Below are positions 1 to 7,814 of a stretch of DNA of 38,382 nt, one piece after another (position 1 is the first letter of the stretch; each line of letters starts with the position of its first letter). Origin of the DNA: an uncultured Clostridia bacterium (lineage in GTDB: Bacteria; Bacillota; Clostridia; TANB77; CAG-508); assembly GCA_944386745.1 (NCBI GenBank), contig CALXCG010000010.1, positions 1-38,382 of the forward strand, in the 5' to 3' direction. The notes under the pieces were generated by a model, which did no database searches, was not told the DNA's origin, and was given only the letters and a program-made list of their open reading frames with translations. The position numbers and the translations under genes were made by a program.

Positions 1-2208
1 TTCTCTTCCTGTTGAGCCTTCTGGATAATTTAGTTTTAATATATAATAATCTCCTAAATCTATGATTGTTGGTGCTATTGGTTCTGTTATATTTTCTACT
101 TTGTATATACTTTCTGCTTTTTCTCCTCTACTGTTTTCATTATATGCTCTTATTGTACAATTTTTTTCTACTTTAAATTCTCCTGTATAATTTATTAATC
201 CTCCTCCATCAATTTCATATTGTTTTACTGTGGCATCTGGATCATAATTGATTCTGATTTTTACTGAACTTGCTTGTAAACTATTTTGAGGATCTGCTAT
301 TATTTCTGGTTCTATTATTCCATTATTTAAATTGGTTATTACTTTATATGTTTGACCTACTCCATTTTTACTTTTAGCATATGCATATACTGTTGTGTTT
401 TCTGTTATTTCAAATGCTCCTTCATATGGTTTTTGTTCTCCATTTTTTCCTAAGCTATAATATTTTTCTTCTGCTCTTTCATCATATTCAATTTCTATTT
501 CCACTTTATCCACTTTTTTGCTACTTACGATTGGGTCTGGTCTTGCTATGATATTGATTCCTAAGTTTTCTACCATAGTAGGATTGTCTCCTATATTGGT
601 TATATTTAGTGTATCATATGCTACTCCTGCTTCATTTATCGCTCTTGCTGATACAACACAATTTTCGGTCACTTTAAATCCACTTTCATATTTCTTATAG
701 ATTACTCCATCTGTACTGTATTCTACTCTTTCTGCATCTCTACTTACTATCTCTATCGTTACTTCTTCTACATTTTTTGCATATGGATATGGATATGGCG
801 TCGCTTTTATAGATACATATGGTTTTCCTTGTTTTTGTATCATATCAATTATTTTATAGCCTATTTTTGAGGTCTTTCCATCTGTTGTTGTGTAGTATGC
901 ACTGACTAATGTATTTTCTTGTACTCTTACTGCTTTTGTGTATTCTTCCCATTTTCCACTACCTATTTTTATATATATCTTTTTATATGTCATTGGTGGT
1001 TGTACCGTTACATCTACGCTTTCTGTATATACTCCATTTTTATTCTCTGTTACTTGTATGGTTGGTGCGGCAGGTGTTTCTACTTCACTACTGCTTCCTC
1101 CTCCTGGATTTCCGCTGTCACTACTTCCACTTTGGCCTCCTCCACCTGTTGTACCTGAGCCTCCTCCTGAGCCTCCTCCTTGCCAACTTCCTTGTGCATC
1201 TCCTACTCGTCTTATATATACATTGTCATATCCCCAACTGGTTTTCTCACTTATTTTGTTTCCTTCTGCATCATATATATTATCTACTCTTTTTGCTCTT
1301 GCATAAATCATGGTTCTTTCCCCTACTTGGAATTCTCCATTATATGTTTGCCATGATCCATTTCCTACTTTATACTCTTTTGTTACTGCATTTGCATCAT
1401 ATACGATTTTTACTTTTGTAGTTTCTCCTGCATTTACTTGGTATTTTTCTGGTTCTATTATGACTCCTACTTTTCCACTTGGTGGTATGATGATTTCTTC
1501 ATCATTGATTTTATATTTTATATATATATCTTGTACTCTATCTAATTGTACCCATATTGGCCCTGTATAGTCTTTCCAGTCTTCTTCTCTTATTTCTCCT
1601 TCTCCTTTTAGTATCCATTTTCTGTCTGTACTGTTTTCTGGGTAATATAATGTTAATCTTATCCATCCATTAAATATGTCTTTATATTCTTCGTCTACTT
1701 CTGTTATATCTTCTAGTGTATGCCATCTTCTTCTTTTGAATGATTCTCCTTCATAATCATATATTTTTTCTGTTGTTATATCCATTATATATTTATGATT
1801 TATTCCTGCTGTTCCTATTTTTTCTTTATCTATTTCATATAATGGTATTTCTTCTAATGAAAGTCCTGTATTTCTTGCAATTATTTCTTCTTCTAATGTT
1901 GGTATATTTTCTTGTATCTCTATTTTTTCTTCTAATGTTAAGGCATGACTTAATGGTAATTTATCTAATTGGCTGATTTCTTCTCCTTTTGCATATTCAT
2001 TTATTTCTATCCCTGTTTTATATATATATACGGCTTCTTCTACTGCTCTATAATGACTTACAAATCTTGATTCTATTGCTTTGTCTATTAATCCTCCTGG
2101 CATTAAAGCTGCTATACTTACTGCTGCTAATATTAGCAAAACAATTATAGTGATTACCAGTGCTATTAATGTGATTCCTTTTTCATTTTTGTTTTTTTCT
2201 ACTTTCAT
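1..2208 (-). CDS. Pilin-like surface protein with repeated beta domains (C-terminus beyond window)
   Basis: The reading frame is open from the ATG at 2208 to the window edge (736 codons, no stop), so the protein is incomplete at its C-terminus. It starts with a short basic leader ending in Lys-Gly (residue 11), then ITLIALVIT and a hydrophobic segment to about residue 36. This is a type IV prepilin/pseudopilin-type N-terminus, but position +5 of the mature protein is not the usual Glu. A Gly/Ser-rich linker follows around residues 330-375. The rest consists of at least five units of 70-80 residues with a pattern like 'YSTDGxxYKKYESGFKVTENCVVSARA', resembling chitobiase/hexosaminidase C-terminal-type beta domains. 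A surface-exposed or secreted adhesin-like protein is inferred. It is transcribed from the promoter at 2303-2331 with a modest AAAGGA ribosome site. Confidence 0.8.
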   Translation of the reverse strand, partial: MKVEKNKNEKGITLIALVITIIVLLILAAVSIAALMPGGLIDKAIESRFVSHYRAVEEAVYIYKTGIEINEYAKGEEISQLDKLPLSHALTLEEKIEIQENIPTLEEEIIARNTGLSLEEIPLYEIDKEKIGTAGINHKYIMDITTEKIYDYEGESFKRRRWHTLEDITEVDEEYKDIFNGWIRLTLYYPENSTDRKWILKGEGEIREEDWKDYTGPIWVQLDRVQDIYIKYKINDEEIIIPPSGKVGVIIEPEKYQVNAGETTKVKIVYDANAVTKEYKVGNGSWQTYNGEFQVGERTMIYARAKRVDNIYDAEGNKISEKTSWGYDNVYIRRVGDAQGSWQGGGSGGGSGTTGGGGQSGSSDSGNPGGGSSSEVETPAAPTIQVTENKNGVYTESVDVTVQPPMTYKKIYIKIGSGKWEEYTKAVRVQENTLVSAYYTTTDGKTSKIGYKIIDMIQKQGKPYVSIKATPYPYPYAKNVEEVTIEIVSRDAERVEYSTDGVIYKKYESGFKVTENCVVSARAINEAGVAYDTLNITNIGDNPTMVENLGINIIARPDPIVSSKKVDKVEIEIEYDERAEEKYYSLGKNGEQKPYEGAFEITENTTVYAYAKSKNGVGQTYKVITNLNNGIIEPEIIADPQNSLQASSVKIRINYDPDATVKQYEIDGGGLINYTGEFKVEKNCTIRAYNENSRGEKAESIYKVENITEPIAPTIIDLGDYYILKLNYPEGSTGRE

Positions 2209-2283
2209 TTTTCTTTTCCTTTCTTTTGTTTTTGCACAAAATTTTTATATCTTTATTTTTATAGTTTTCTCTTTCTTAAAAAA

Positions 2284-2328
2284 ACTTAATTATTATGTAT
2301 TCATTGTATACATTTATAATAATTAAGT
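2284..2328 (-). terminator. Terminator of the YkvI-like gene
   Basis: Arms 2284-2296 and 2316-2328 form a perfect 13-bp stem. Read on the minus strand, seven T follow at once. It lies 26 bases past the stop of the YkvI-like gene. Confidence 0.8.
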
Positions 2329-2331
2329 CAA
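2303..2331 (-). promoter_or_regulatory. Promoter of the pilin-like gene
   Basis: On the minus strand TTGACT and TACAAT stand 17 bases apart. The promoter lies inside the upstream gene's terminator stem, so its -35 box is also the first arm of that hairpin. Confidence 0.6.
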
Positions 2332-2353
2332 TATTTTTTTATTTACATTTGTG

Positions 2354-3403
2354 TTACATTTTTGCATTATTTGTTTTTATTTTCCATATTTGAATTAATC
2401 CCAAATACCCAAATATAGGATAAAGTATATTAACAAGATTTGAAAATCCAATTTTTGAAACTACGACAGAAGTTATACACATAATTAACGCAATATGTGA
2501 ATAACTCTTTTCATTTTTGCTTATATTTTGTAAAAAGCTCATTCCTAAAGAAATTGTGGTTGTAAATATTGAACCTAAAATTACAAATCCATACAGATAT
2601 TTTAATATATAGAACATATTTGAAACTACATATACTGCTGGCATTTCTAATTTTTCAATATCTACATCTACTTTTGTTAATAATAGAAAAATTAATGTTG
2701 ACATTATTGCAATTATCCCGCTACTTAATATGCTAATTTTGTTTATTTGTTTTTTATTTTTTATGTATTTATTTAATGTAATAAGTACTGGTATTAGTAA
2801 AATGCTATTATAACTTGCATATAGAATTGCTTGTAATATAAATCCTATATTATTATTGGGTATCATGTAGTTTTTTATTTGTAATAGTGGCAAATTCTTT
2901 AAATTTAATATTCCTATTATTCCTACTAAAATAATTAGAATTGGTACTATAATACTATTTGCTTTTACCACTCCTCTTACATTTGTATTTAAGATAATGT
3001 AAGTTATTATTGCAAGCACAGAACTTCCCACTAATTGGTTTATTCCAAATTCTTGTGCAAAATATGTTCCAAATCCTGCTATCATTATGAAAAATGTTAC
3101 TAATGTAAATGTGTTTACTACTAAATTTATTAGTTTTGCAATACTTGAATTTTTATTATATTTTGTTATTTTTTTGTATATTATTATGTCTAAAAATTCT
3201 TTATAATTTTGTACATTATTTTGCTTTATAATTTTTAAAGTTTTAGATATTACGACTCCCATTAATATACTTGATATTAAAATTCCTATGATTCCATTTA
3301 TGCCATAAGAAAAAAAGAACAGGTATATTTCTTGCCCTGACGCAAAACCTGCTCCTATAAATGTTCCTATGATTACAAAAACTACTTTTATTATGTCTTT
3401 CAT
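2354..3403 (-). CDS. YkvI-family membrane protein
   Basis: This 349-residue polytopic membrane protein has about ten hydrophobic segments. The segment at residues 13-25 (GTFIGAGFASGQE) is the hallmark of the YkvI family, a branch of the amino acid/sodium-symporter superfamily whose substrate is not established. Length is normal for the family. The ATG at 3403 is preceded by AAAGGAG at good distance. It is a single-gene unit that ends at the strong hairpin at 2284-2328. A transport role is inferred from the family only. Confidence 0.85.
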   Translation of the reverse strand: MKDIIKVVFVIIGTFIGAGFASGQEIYLFFFSYGINGIIGILISSILMGVVISKTLKIIKQNNVQNYKEFLDIIIYKKITKYNKNSSIAKLINLVVNTFTLVTFFIMIAGFGTYFAQEFGINQLVGSSVLAIITYIILNTNVRGVVKANSIIVPILIILVGIIGILNLKNLPLLQIKNYMIPNNNIGFILQAILYASYNSILLIPVLITLNKYIKNKKQINKISILSSGIIAIMSTLIFLLLTKVDVDIEKLEMPAVYVVSNMFYILKYLYGFVILGSIFTTTISLGMSFLQNISKNEKSYSHIALIMCITSVVVSKIGFSNLVNILYPIFGYLGLIQIWKIKTNNAKM

Positions 3404-3477
3404 TTGGTTGGTTTCTCCTTTTGTTTTTGTAATATTTTATGCTATTTGTTAGTATTTTATTCTTTGGTTATCTTAAT

Positions 3478-3526
3478 TAGGTCTGTCCCTTTTGTTTCAA
3501 AATGAAACGATTTGGCACGTCCCCAA
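3478..3526. repeat. REP-like palindromic repeat
   Basis: GTTTCA-AAA-TGAAAC forms the tip of a hairpin. It is flanked by GTCTGTCCC on one side and ACGTCCCC on the other, so the outer arms can pair partly. The GGGAC/GTCCC-rich flanks recur at 6779-6836. Dispersed palindromes of this look are common between clostridial genes. Confidence 0.5.
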
Positions 3527-4999
3527 TTACTTTTTTCTTCTTCTAACCTGCCATACTACTATTCCCACTATAATTATTAAAGCTGGAACTGTGAATATAA
3601 TTGCTCTAATAATTGTATCTTGTTGTTCTGTTGCAGTATAAGTAACTGTTCCTGTATCTTTTCTTGCAGTAATATCCTCTTCTCTATCTGTTAAATATGC
3701 AATAGAATTTAATACTAAGTCCTTGTTATATGCTAATTGAATTGCACCATATTGAGAGTTTTGGCTTAGTTGATAATCAGATATGAAATAGTTTTCTCCA
3801 TATATAACTAATTTTGATGTAACTGCTCCTTCTCCTGCTTCTTCATCTGCTTCTTGGATTGTTTTAACCATTTCAGCTCCAACTACAAATGTTCCTGTTT
3901 CTTCTCCGTCTGCTGCTGCATTTTGTTGATTATTAAAATCTGTTCTAAAATATGAACCTTCACTTGCAAGTAGTAAATCATTTTCTTCTACATTTAGTTC
4001 ATCTAAATTGTCTGTATCTACATTGATTTTTGTTGCATTTACAAATATTACTCCAGTTGTATTATATATGTCTTTTGTTATATCTGAATATTGTATTTCT
4101 GGCATAATTAAGTCTGGTTGCTCTGATACCATTTTGCTTGTATCTGTTTCTCTTATAATTCCTACTTCAAATGGTTTTATTCCGTATGTTTCTAGTACTT
4201 TGTTAACATTTGGAAAATCTACTTCTGTGGCTATTGCTGCATTCATCCATAATATGTTTCCGCCTTTGTTTATATAGTCTAATATAGCATTTGTTGCAAC
4301 ATCATCAAAGTCTTTGCTAGGTGAAGTAATTACTAATGTATCACAATCATCTGGCACTTTTCCTACTGATAATATGTCTAGTGTATCTGTTTCATTTACT
4401 TCATTTCCTAAGTATATACTTAACATATACATGTTTTGATTTAATGAGAAATCACTATATCCTTCTAGGAAATATACTTTTGGTAGTTCATCTGCTGTTA
4501 CTGATAATATACTACTTGTTAATTTTTCTTCAGCTATGCTAATTGTTTCATATGTTGATGTATCATATGTTACTAAATCACTTGCTGTTAATACTTTTGA
4601 CCTTTCTCCACATTCTACAATTATTCCTTCTGTTCCACTTTCTATTCCATATTTTTGTGATAAATCTGGTCTAGTACTTACATCTTCTATTGCTTCTACA
4701 TTAATTCTTTCATTTGCTTTTCCATATTGTTTTGCTAAATCTACTGTAGAATCATCATCTGTATATCCTATAAAATATATGTTTACATCTTTATCTATGT
4801 CTTTTACTTTGTCTTTACTTTCATCTGTCAATGTGTAAAGCTTCTCTTGTGTAAAATCAATTGGTGTTAAGTCTAATGCTTGCATTCCAAGGTTTATTGC
4901 TATAAATACTGCTATGATTAATAAGACTAATATTGTTGTTTTTGTTCCATCTATTAACCATTTCTTCTTTATAGATTGGACAATTTTATTCTCTTTCAA
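3527..4999 (-). CDS. GldG-like ABC exporter auxiliary subunit
   Basis: This 490-residue protein has one membrane segment near the N-terminus (about 19-38), a large extracytoplasmic domain of the GldG/ABC_transp_aux type (substrate-binding-like, Rossmann-like fold), and a second membrane segment just before the RRRKK C-terminus. The TTG start at 4999 was chosen because AGGGAGGG lies seven bases upstream and the upstream permease stop is at 5023. A longer frame from 5074 would overlap the permease by 52 bases without a ribosome site. Together with the permease and ATPase it forms a GldA-GldF-GldG-like exporter. In Bacteroidetes this set serves gliding, but in Firmicutes the substrate is unknown. 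Confidence 0.85.
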   Translation of the reverse strand: MKENKIVQSIKKKWLIDGTKTTILVLLIIAVFIAINLGMQALDLTPIDFTQEKLYTLTDESKDKVKDIDKDVNIYFIGYTDDDSTVDLAKQYGKANERINVEAIEDVSTRPDLSQKYGIESGTEGIIVECGERSKVLTASDLVTYDTSTYETISIAEEKLTSSILSVTADELPKVYFLEGYSDFSLNQNMYMLSIYLGNEVNETDTLDILSVGKVPDDCDTLVITSPSKDFDDVATNAILDYINKGGNILWMNAAIATEVDFPNVNKVLETYGIKPFEVGIIRETDTSKMVSEQPDLIMPEIQYSDITKDIYNTTGVIFVNATKINVDTDNLDELNVEENDLLLASEGSYFRTDFNNQQNAAADGEETGTFVVGAEMVKTIQEADEEAGEGAVTSKLVIYGENYFISDYQLSQNSQYGAIQLAYNKDLVLNSIAYLTDREEDITARKDTGTVTYTATEQQDTIIRAIIFTVPALIIIVGIVVWQVRRRKK

Positions 5000-5022
5000 A
5001 CTTTTTCCCTCCCTACATTTTT

Positions 5023-5703
5023 CTATCTTACACTTTTTCTTCTTTGCATGAATATTACTGTTAATAATAAGCATGCAATTGTAAATGTAATAAATGTTAC
5101 TGTATCTGCAATATCAATCTGTCCTGCTGGAAATTTTGAGAACATATTGATAAGCGAGAAGTTTGTAAATATATCGCTAAATGATGGTAGAAACCATGTT
5201 AAAATGAAAAATCCTATTGTTATTACTCCTGCTATTATTTGATTTTCTGTTATGCTTGATGCTAGTATTCCAAATGATATATAACTCATTGCTAATAGTA
5301 AAAATCCAAATAATGTTACTAATGCTGTTGTTATGTGTGGTGTTCCGAAAAAACATAAAATAGCAAAGTATAAAAATGTACAAAGTTCTGTAATTATTAC
5401 TATTAGTGTTGCTGCTATGAATTTTGCTATTACTACTTTTGTTATACTAAGTGGTGATGTTAATAGCAATTGCTCTGTTCCTGTTTTTCTTTCTTCTGCA
5501 AATGTTCTCATCGTTAATATTGGTACTATAAATGTTAGTATTGTTGCTCCTGAATAAAATATATATTCAAAATTTGTACTTTGATATGTAAATACATCTG
5601 TATAGAAAAATATACTAAACATTATTAGGAATAATCCTATAAATACATATCCGACTGGAGAATAGAAATATGATTTAATCTCTTTTTTTATTACTGCCCA
5701 CAT
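5023..5703 (-). CDS. ABC-2 type permease (GldF-like)
   Basis: This 226-residue permease has six hydrophobic segments and starts MWAVIKKEIKSYFYSPVGY, the usual opening of GldF/NosY-type ABC-2 permeases. TFAEERKTGTEQLLLTSPLS near residue 70-90 is the conserved cytoplasmic coupling segment. Its ATG overlaps the stop of the ATPase gene by one base (TAATG), which points to coupled translation. It is the membrane channel of the exporter. Confidence 0.9.
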   Translation of the reverse strand: MWAVIKKEIKSYFYSPVGYVFIGLFLIMFSIFFYTDVFTYQSTNFEYIFYSGATILTFIVPILTMRTFAEERKTGTEQLLLTSPLSITKVVIAKFIAATLIVIITELCTFLYFAILCFFGTPHITTALVTLFGFLLLAMSYISFGILASSITENQIIAGVITIGFFILTWFLPSFSDIFTNFSLINMFSKFPAGQIDIADTVTFITFTIACLLLTVIFMQRRKSVR

Positions 5704-6647
5704 TATTTATTTTCCCCTCCTTCTATTAGTTTCATGAATGCATCTTCAAGAGTTGTATCTGCTTTTTTCATTTCGAAAATTGTTATATTCTCTTTTGCAA
5801 ATTCTGAGAAGATGGTTTTTCTTAAGTCTACATCTTTTTTTCCTTCTATCATATATTCTTTTGTTCCATCTTCATTTTCTTCTACTAATTCTATGTTTTT
5901 TATGTCTGCTATTTTATTTTTAATATCTTTCATTTTGTTTTCAGTATCTTCTACTGTTACATATATGCAATTGTTGCTTGATACTTTATCTTCTAGATGT
6001 TCTGGTGTATCCACTGCAACGATTTTACCTTTATTTATTATTATTACTTTATTACATATTTGGCTTACTTCTGATAAGATATGTGAACTTAGAATAACTG
6101 TATGTGTTTTTCCTAATTCTTTGATTAGGTTTCTTATTTCAGTTATTTGTTTTGGATCAAGTCCTACTGTTGGCTCATCTAATATTAATATTTTAGGTTC
6201 TCCAACTAATGCTCCTGCCATACTTACTCTTTGTTTATATCCTCTTGATAGGTTTTTAATTAATTTTTTTTCAACATCTTTAAGCCCAGTTTGCTCAATT
6301 ATTTTTTCTACTTTCTCTTTTCTTTCTTTTTTATCTACTTTTTTTATTTCTGCCATGTATCTAACAAATTCTCTTACTGTTAGGTCTGTGTATAATGGCA
6401 CTCCTTCTGGCATATATCCTATTTCTCTTTTTGCTTTTTTAGGCTTTTTTAACATGTCATAATTATCAATTATTATTGTTCCTGATGTTTGTTCAATAAA
6501 GCCTGTTAACATGTTCATTGTTGTACTTTTTCCAGCTCCATTTGGTCCTAATAGACCAACTATTTCGCCGTCATTTATGGTAAAGCTAATATTGTCTACG
6601 GCTGTAACTTTGCCATATTTTTTTGTAACATTTTTTACCTCTATCAC
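5703..6647 (-). CDS. ABC exporter ATPase (GldA-like)
   Basis: This 314-residue ATP-binding protein shows Walker A GPNGAGKST at residues 34-42, signature LSRGYKQR at 133-140, Walker B ILILDEPT at 153-160 and the switch His at 189 (SSHILSE). The last 100 residues form the regulatory domain usual for ABC-2 drug/polysaccharide/gliding exporters. The start codon is GTG, with AAAGGAGG eight bases upstream. It is the first gene of a three-gene operon transcribed from about 6724-6752. Confidence 0.92.
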   Translation of the reverse strand: MIEVKNVTKKYGKVTAVDNISFTINDGEIVGLLGPNGAGKSTTMNMLTGFIEQTSGTIIIDNYDMLKKPKKAKREIGYMPEGVPLYTDLTVREFVRYMAEIKKVDKKERKEKVEKIIEQTGLKDVEKKLIKNLSRGYKQRVSMAGALVGEPKILILDEPTVGLDPKQITEIRNLIKELGKTHTVILSSHILSEVSQICNKVIIINKGKIVAVDTPEHLEDKVSSNNCIYVTVEDTENKMKDIKNKIADIKNIELVEENEDGTKEYMIEGKKDVDLRKTIFSEFAKENITIFEMKKADTTLEDAFMKLIEGGENK

Positions 6648-6723
6648 AAAATATTCCTCCTTTTAAATTTTGTTTTTTCTTGTTTCTGGCTTTTTATTTT
6701 CTCGTAATCCGTATTTCCCTAAC

Positions 6724-6752
6724 ATATTATCATTTTCTTTTTTTAAAGTAAA
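6724..6752 (-). promoter_or_regulatory. Promoter of the ABC exporter operon
   Basis: On the minus strand TTTACT and TAATAT stand 17 bases apart, about 75 bases before the GTG start of the ATPase. Confidence 0.45.
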
Positions 6753-6774
6753 GCAATTCACAAAAAATTTACAA

Positions 6775-6838
6775 TAGAATAGGGATTAGGGGGACGGTCC
6801 TAAAATCCCTTTTTTCAGGGATTAAGGGACGGACTTTG
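6775..6838. repeat. REP-like palindromic repeat
   Basis: ATCCCT and AGGGAT form a hairpin with a T-rich loop. It is flanked by two copies of a GGACGG(T)CC/GGGACGGAC motif like the one at 3478-3526. The rest of the 300-base gap (6648-6952) holds only the exporter promoter and AT-rich DNA. Confidence 0.5.
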
Positions 6839-6952
6839 AAGTTATTAATTAAATTTTTACGTAGAATAACTTAGTTTTTCTTGTAATAAAAAACAATCAT
6901 CTTCATTATATTTAATAATAAAGAAATTAAAATAATTTGTTTGGAGTTTGTT

Positions 6953-7567
6953 ATGGATTTGCTATACCCTTTTTTTGTTGCTTTTTCAATGATATTTTTC
7001 GCTGAACTTGGAGATAAAACACAGTTATTGGTTTTGTCTTTTTCTGCAAAAAATAGAGCTTATAAAATTTTGCTAGGTGTTGCTTTAGGTACCTTTTTTA
7101 GTCATGGAATGGCGATTTTATTTGGTAGTAGTCTTGCTTCTTTTTCTAGTTCTTCTTTTCAATTTTATTTAAAGTTTTTTACATATTGTTCTTTTATTAT
7201 ATTTGGTATTATTGGCTTTTTTCCAGAAAAGGAAGTTTCAAATTCTTCAAGTAAATATAAAGTTTCGTTTTTTAATAAACTTTCTCATTTTTCTTTTGGT
7301 GCTATTATAATTGTTGCTATTTCTATCGTTATTGGAGAATTAGGTGATAAAACTTTTTTGGCCTCATTAGGTCTAGGGCTAGAATATCCTGCTTATAAGT
7401 TTTCTTTGATTTGTGGTTCTATTTTTGGTATGTGTATGAGTAATTTACTTGCTATTTTTTGCGGAAAGTTTTTGTCTAAACATTTAAAGCCTTCTTTTGT
7501 TTCTCTTTTATCTAATATTATTTTTCTTGTTTTTGGTTTGTTTGGCATGTTTAGCTTATTTTTTTGA
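6953..7567 (+). CDS. UPF0016/GDT1-family putative Mn2+/Ca2+ transporter
   Basis: This 204-residue membrane protein has about six segments. Both family signatures E-x-G-D-[KR]-T are present: AELGDKTQ (E18) in the first half and GELGDKTF (E129) in the second, giving the two-fold pseudosymmetric, metal-binding arrangement of the TMEM165/Gdt1/MneA family. Bacterial members export manganese. The ATG at 6953 is preferred over the in-frame TTG at 6941 because GGAG lies six bases before it. I found no yybP-ykoY-like manganese riboswitch upstream. Confidence 0.85.
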   Translation: MDLLYPFFVAFSMIFFAELGDKTQLLVLSFSAKNRAYKILLGVALGTFFSHGMAILFGSSLASFSSSSFQFYLKFFTYCSFIIFGIIGFFPEKEVSNSSSKYKVSFFNKLSHFSFGAIIIVAISIVIGELGDKTFLASLGLGLEYPAYKFSLICGSIFGMCMSNLLAIFCGKFLSKHLKPSFVSLLSNIIFLVFGLFGMFSLFF

Positions 7568-7575
7568 TTTTTTTC

Positions 7576-7604
7576 TTGACATGGCAATATTTTTGTGCTA
7601 TTAT
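7576..7604 (+). promoter_or_regulatory. Promoter of tRNA-Arg
   Basis: TTGACA at 7576-7581 and TATTAT at 7599-7604 have a 17-base spacer. The tRNA begins 20 bases downstream. Confidence 0.8.
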
Positions 7605-7624
7605 ATTTATTGTCATTTAGTTAT

Positions 7625-7701
7625 GGGTCAGTAGCTCAGCTGGATAGAGCACATGCCTTCTAAGCATGGGGTCGGGGGTTCGAGCCCCTCCTGGCTCACC
7701 A
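7625..7701 (+). tRNA. tRNA-Arg (anticodon TCT)
   Basis: A full cloverleaf can be drawn. The acceptor GGGTCAG pairs with CTGGCTC (two G-U pairs), the D arm is GCTC/GAGC, the anticodon stem CATGC/GCATG has the loop CTTCTAA, and the T arm is GGGGG-TTCGAGC-CCCTC. The CCA end is encoded (7699-7701). Anticodon TCT reads AGA, the main arginine codon in such AT-rich genomes. Confidence 0.95.
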
Positions 7702-7747
7702 AAATAGTCTTATACGAACACTTTGTATAAGACTATTTTTTTATTTT
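7701..7747 (+). terminator. Terminator of tRNA-Arg
   Basis: A 15-bp stem (7701-7715 with 7725-7739) around a nine-base loop runs into a long T-rich tail, directly after the tRNA. Confidence 0.9.
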
Positions 7748-7814
7748 TATTGAAAAAATTGTTTTGAAATGTTACTATATATACAAATTAATTAGAATAA
7801 GGAGAATAAATATT

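Noticed and set aside
909-1976. Several + strand frames full of Leu, Phe and Tyr
   Set aside because: They are antisense to the pilin-like gene, whose own frame is open for 736 codons with recognisable domains.
5734-6462. A 242-codon + strand frame
   Set aside because: Antisense shadow of the ABC ATPase gene, which has all ATPase motifs.
6838-6952. Manganese riboswitch (yybP-ykoY) before the UPF0016 gene
   Set aside because: The conserved loops were not found; the stretch is AT-rich without the paired core.
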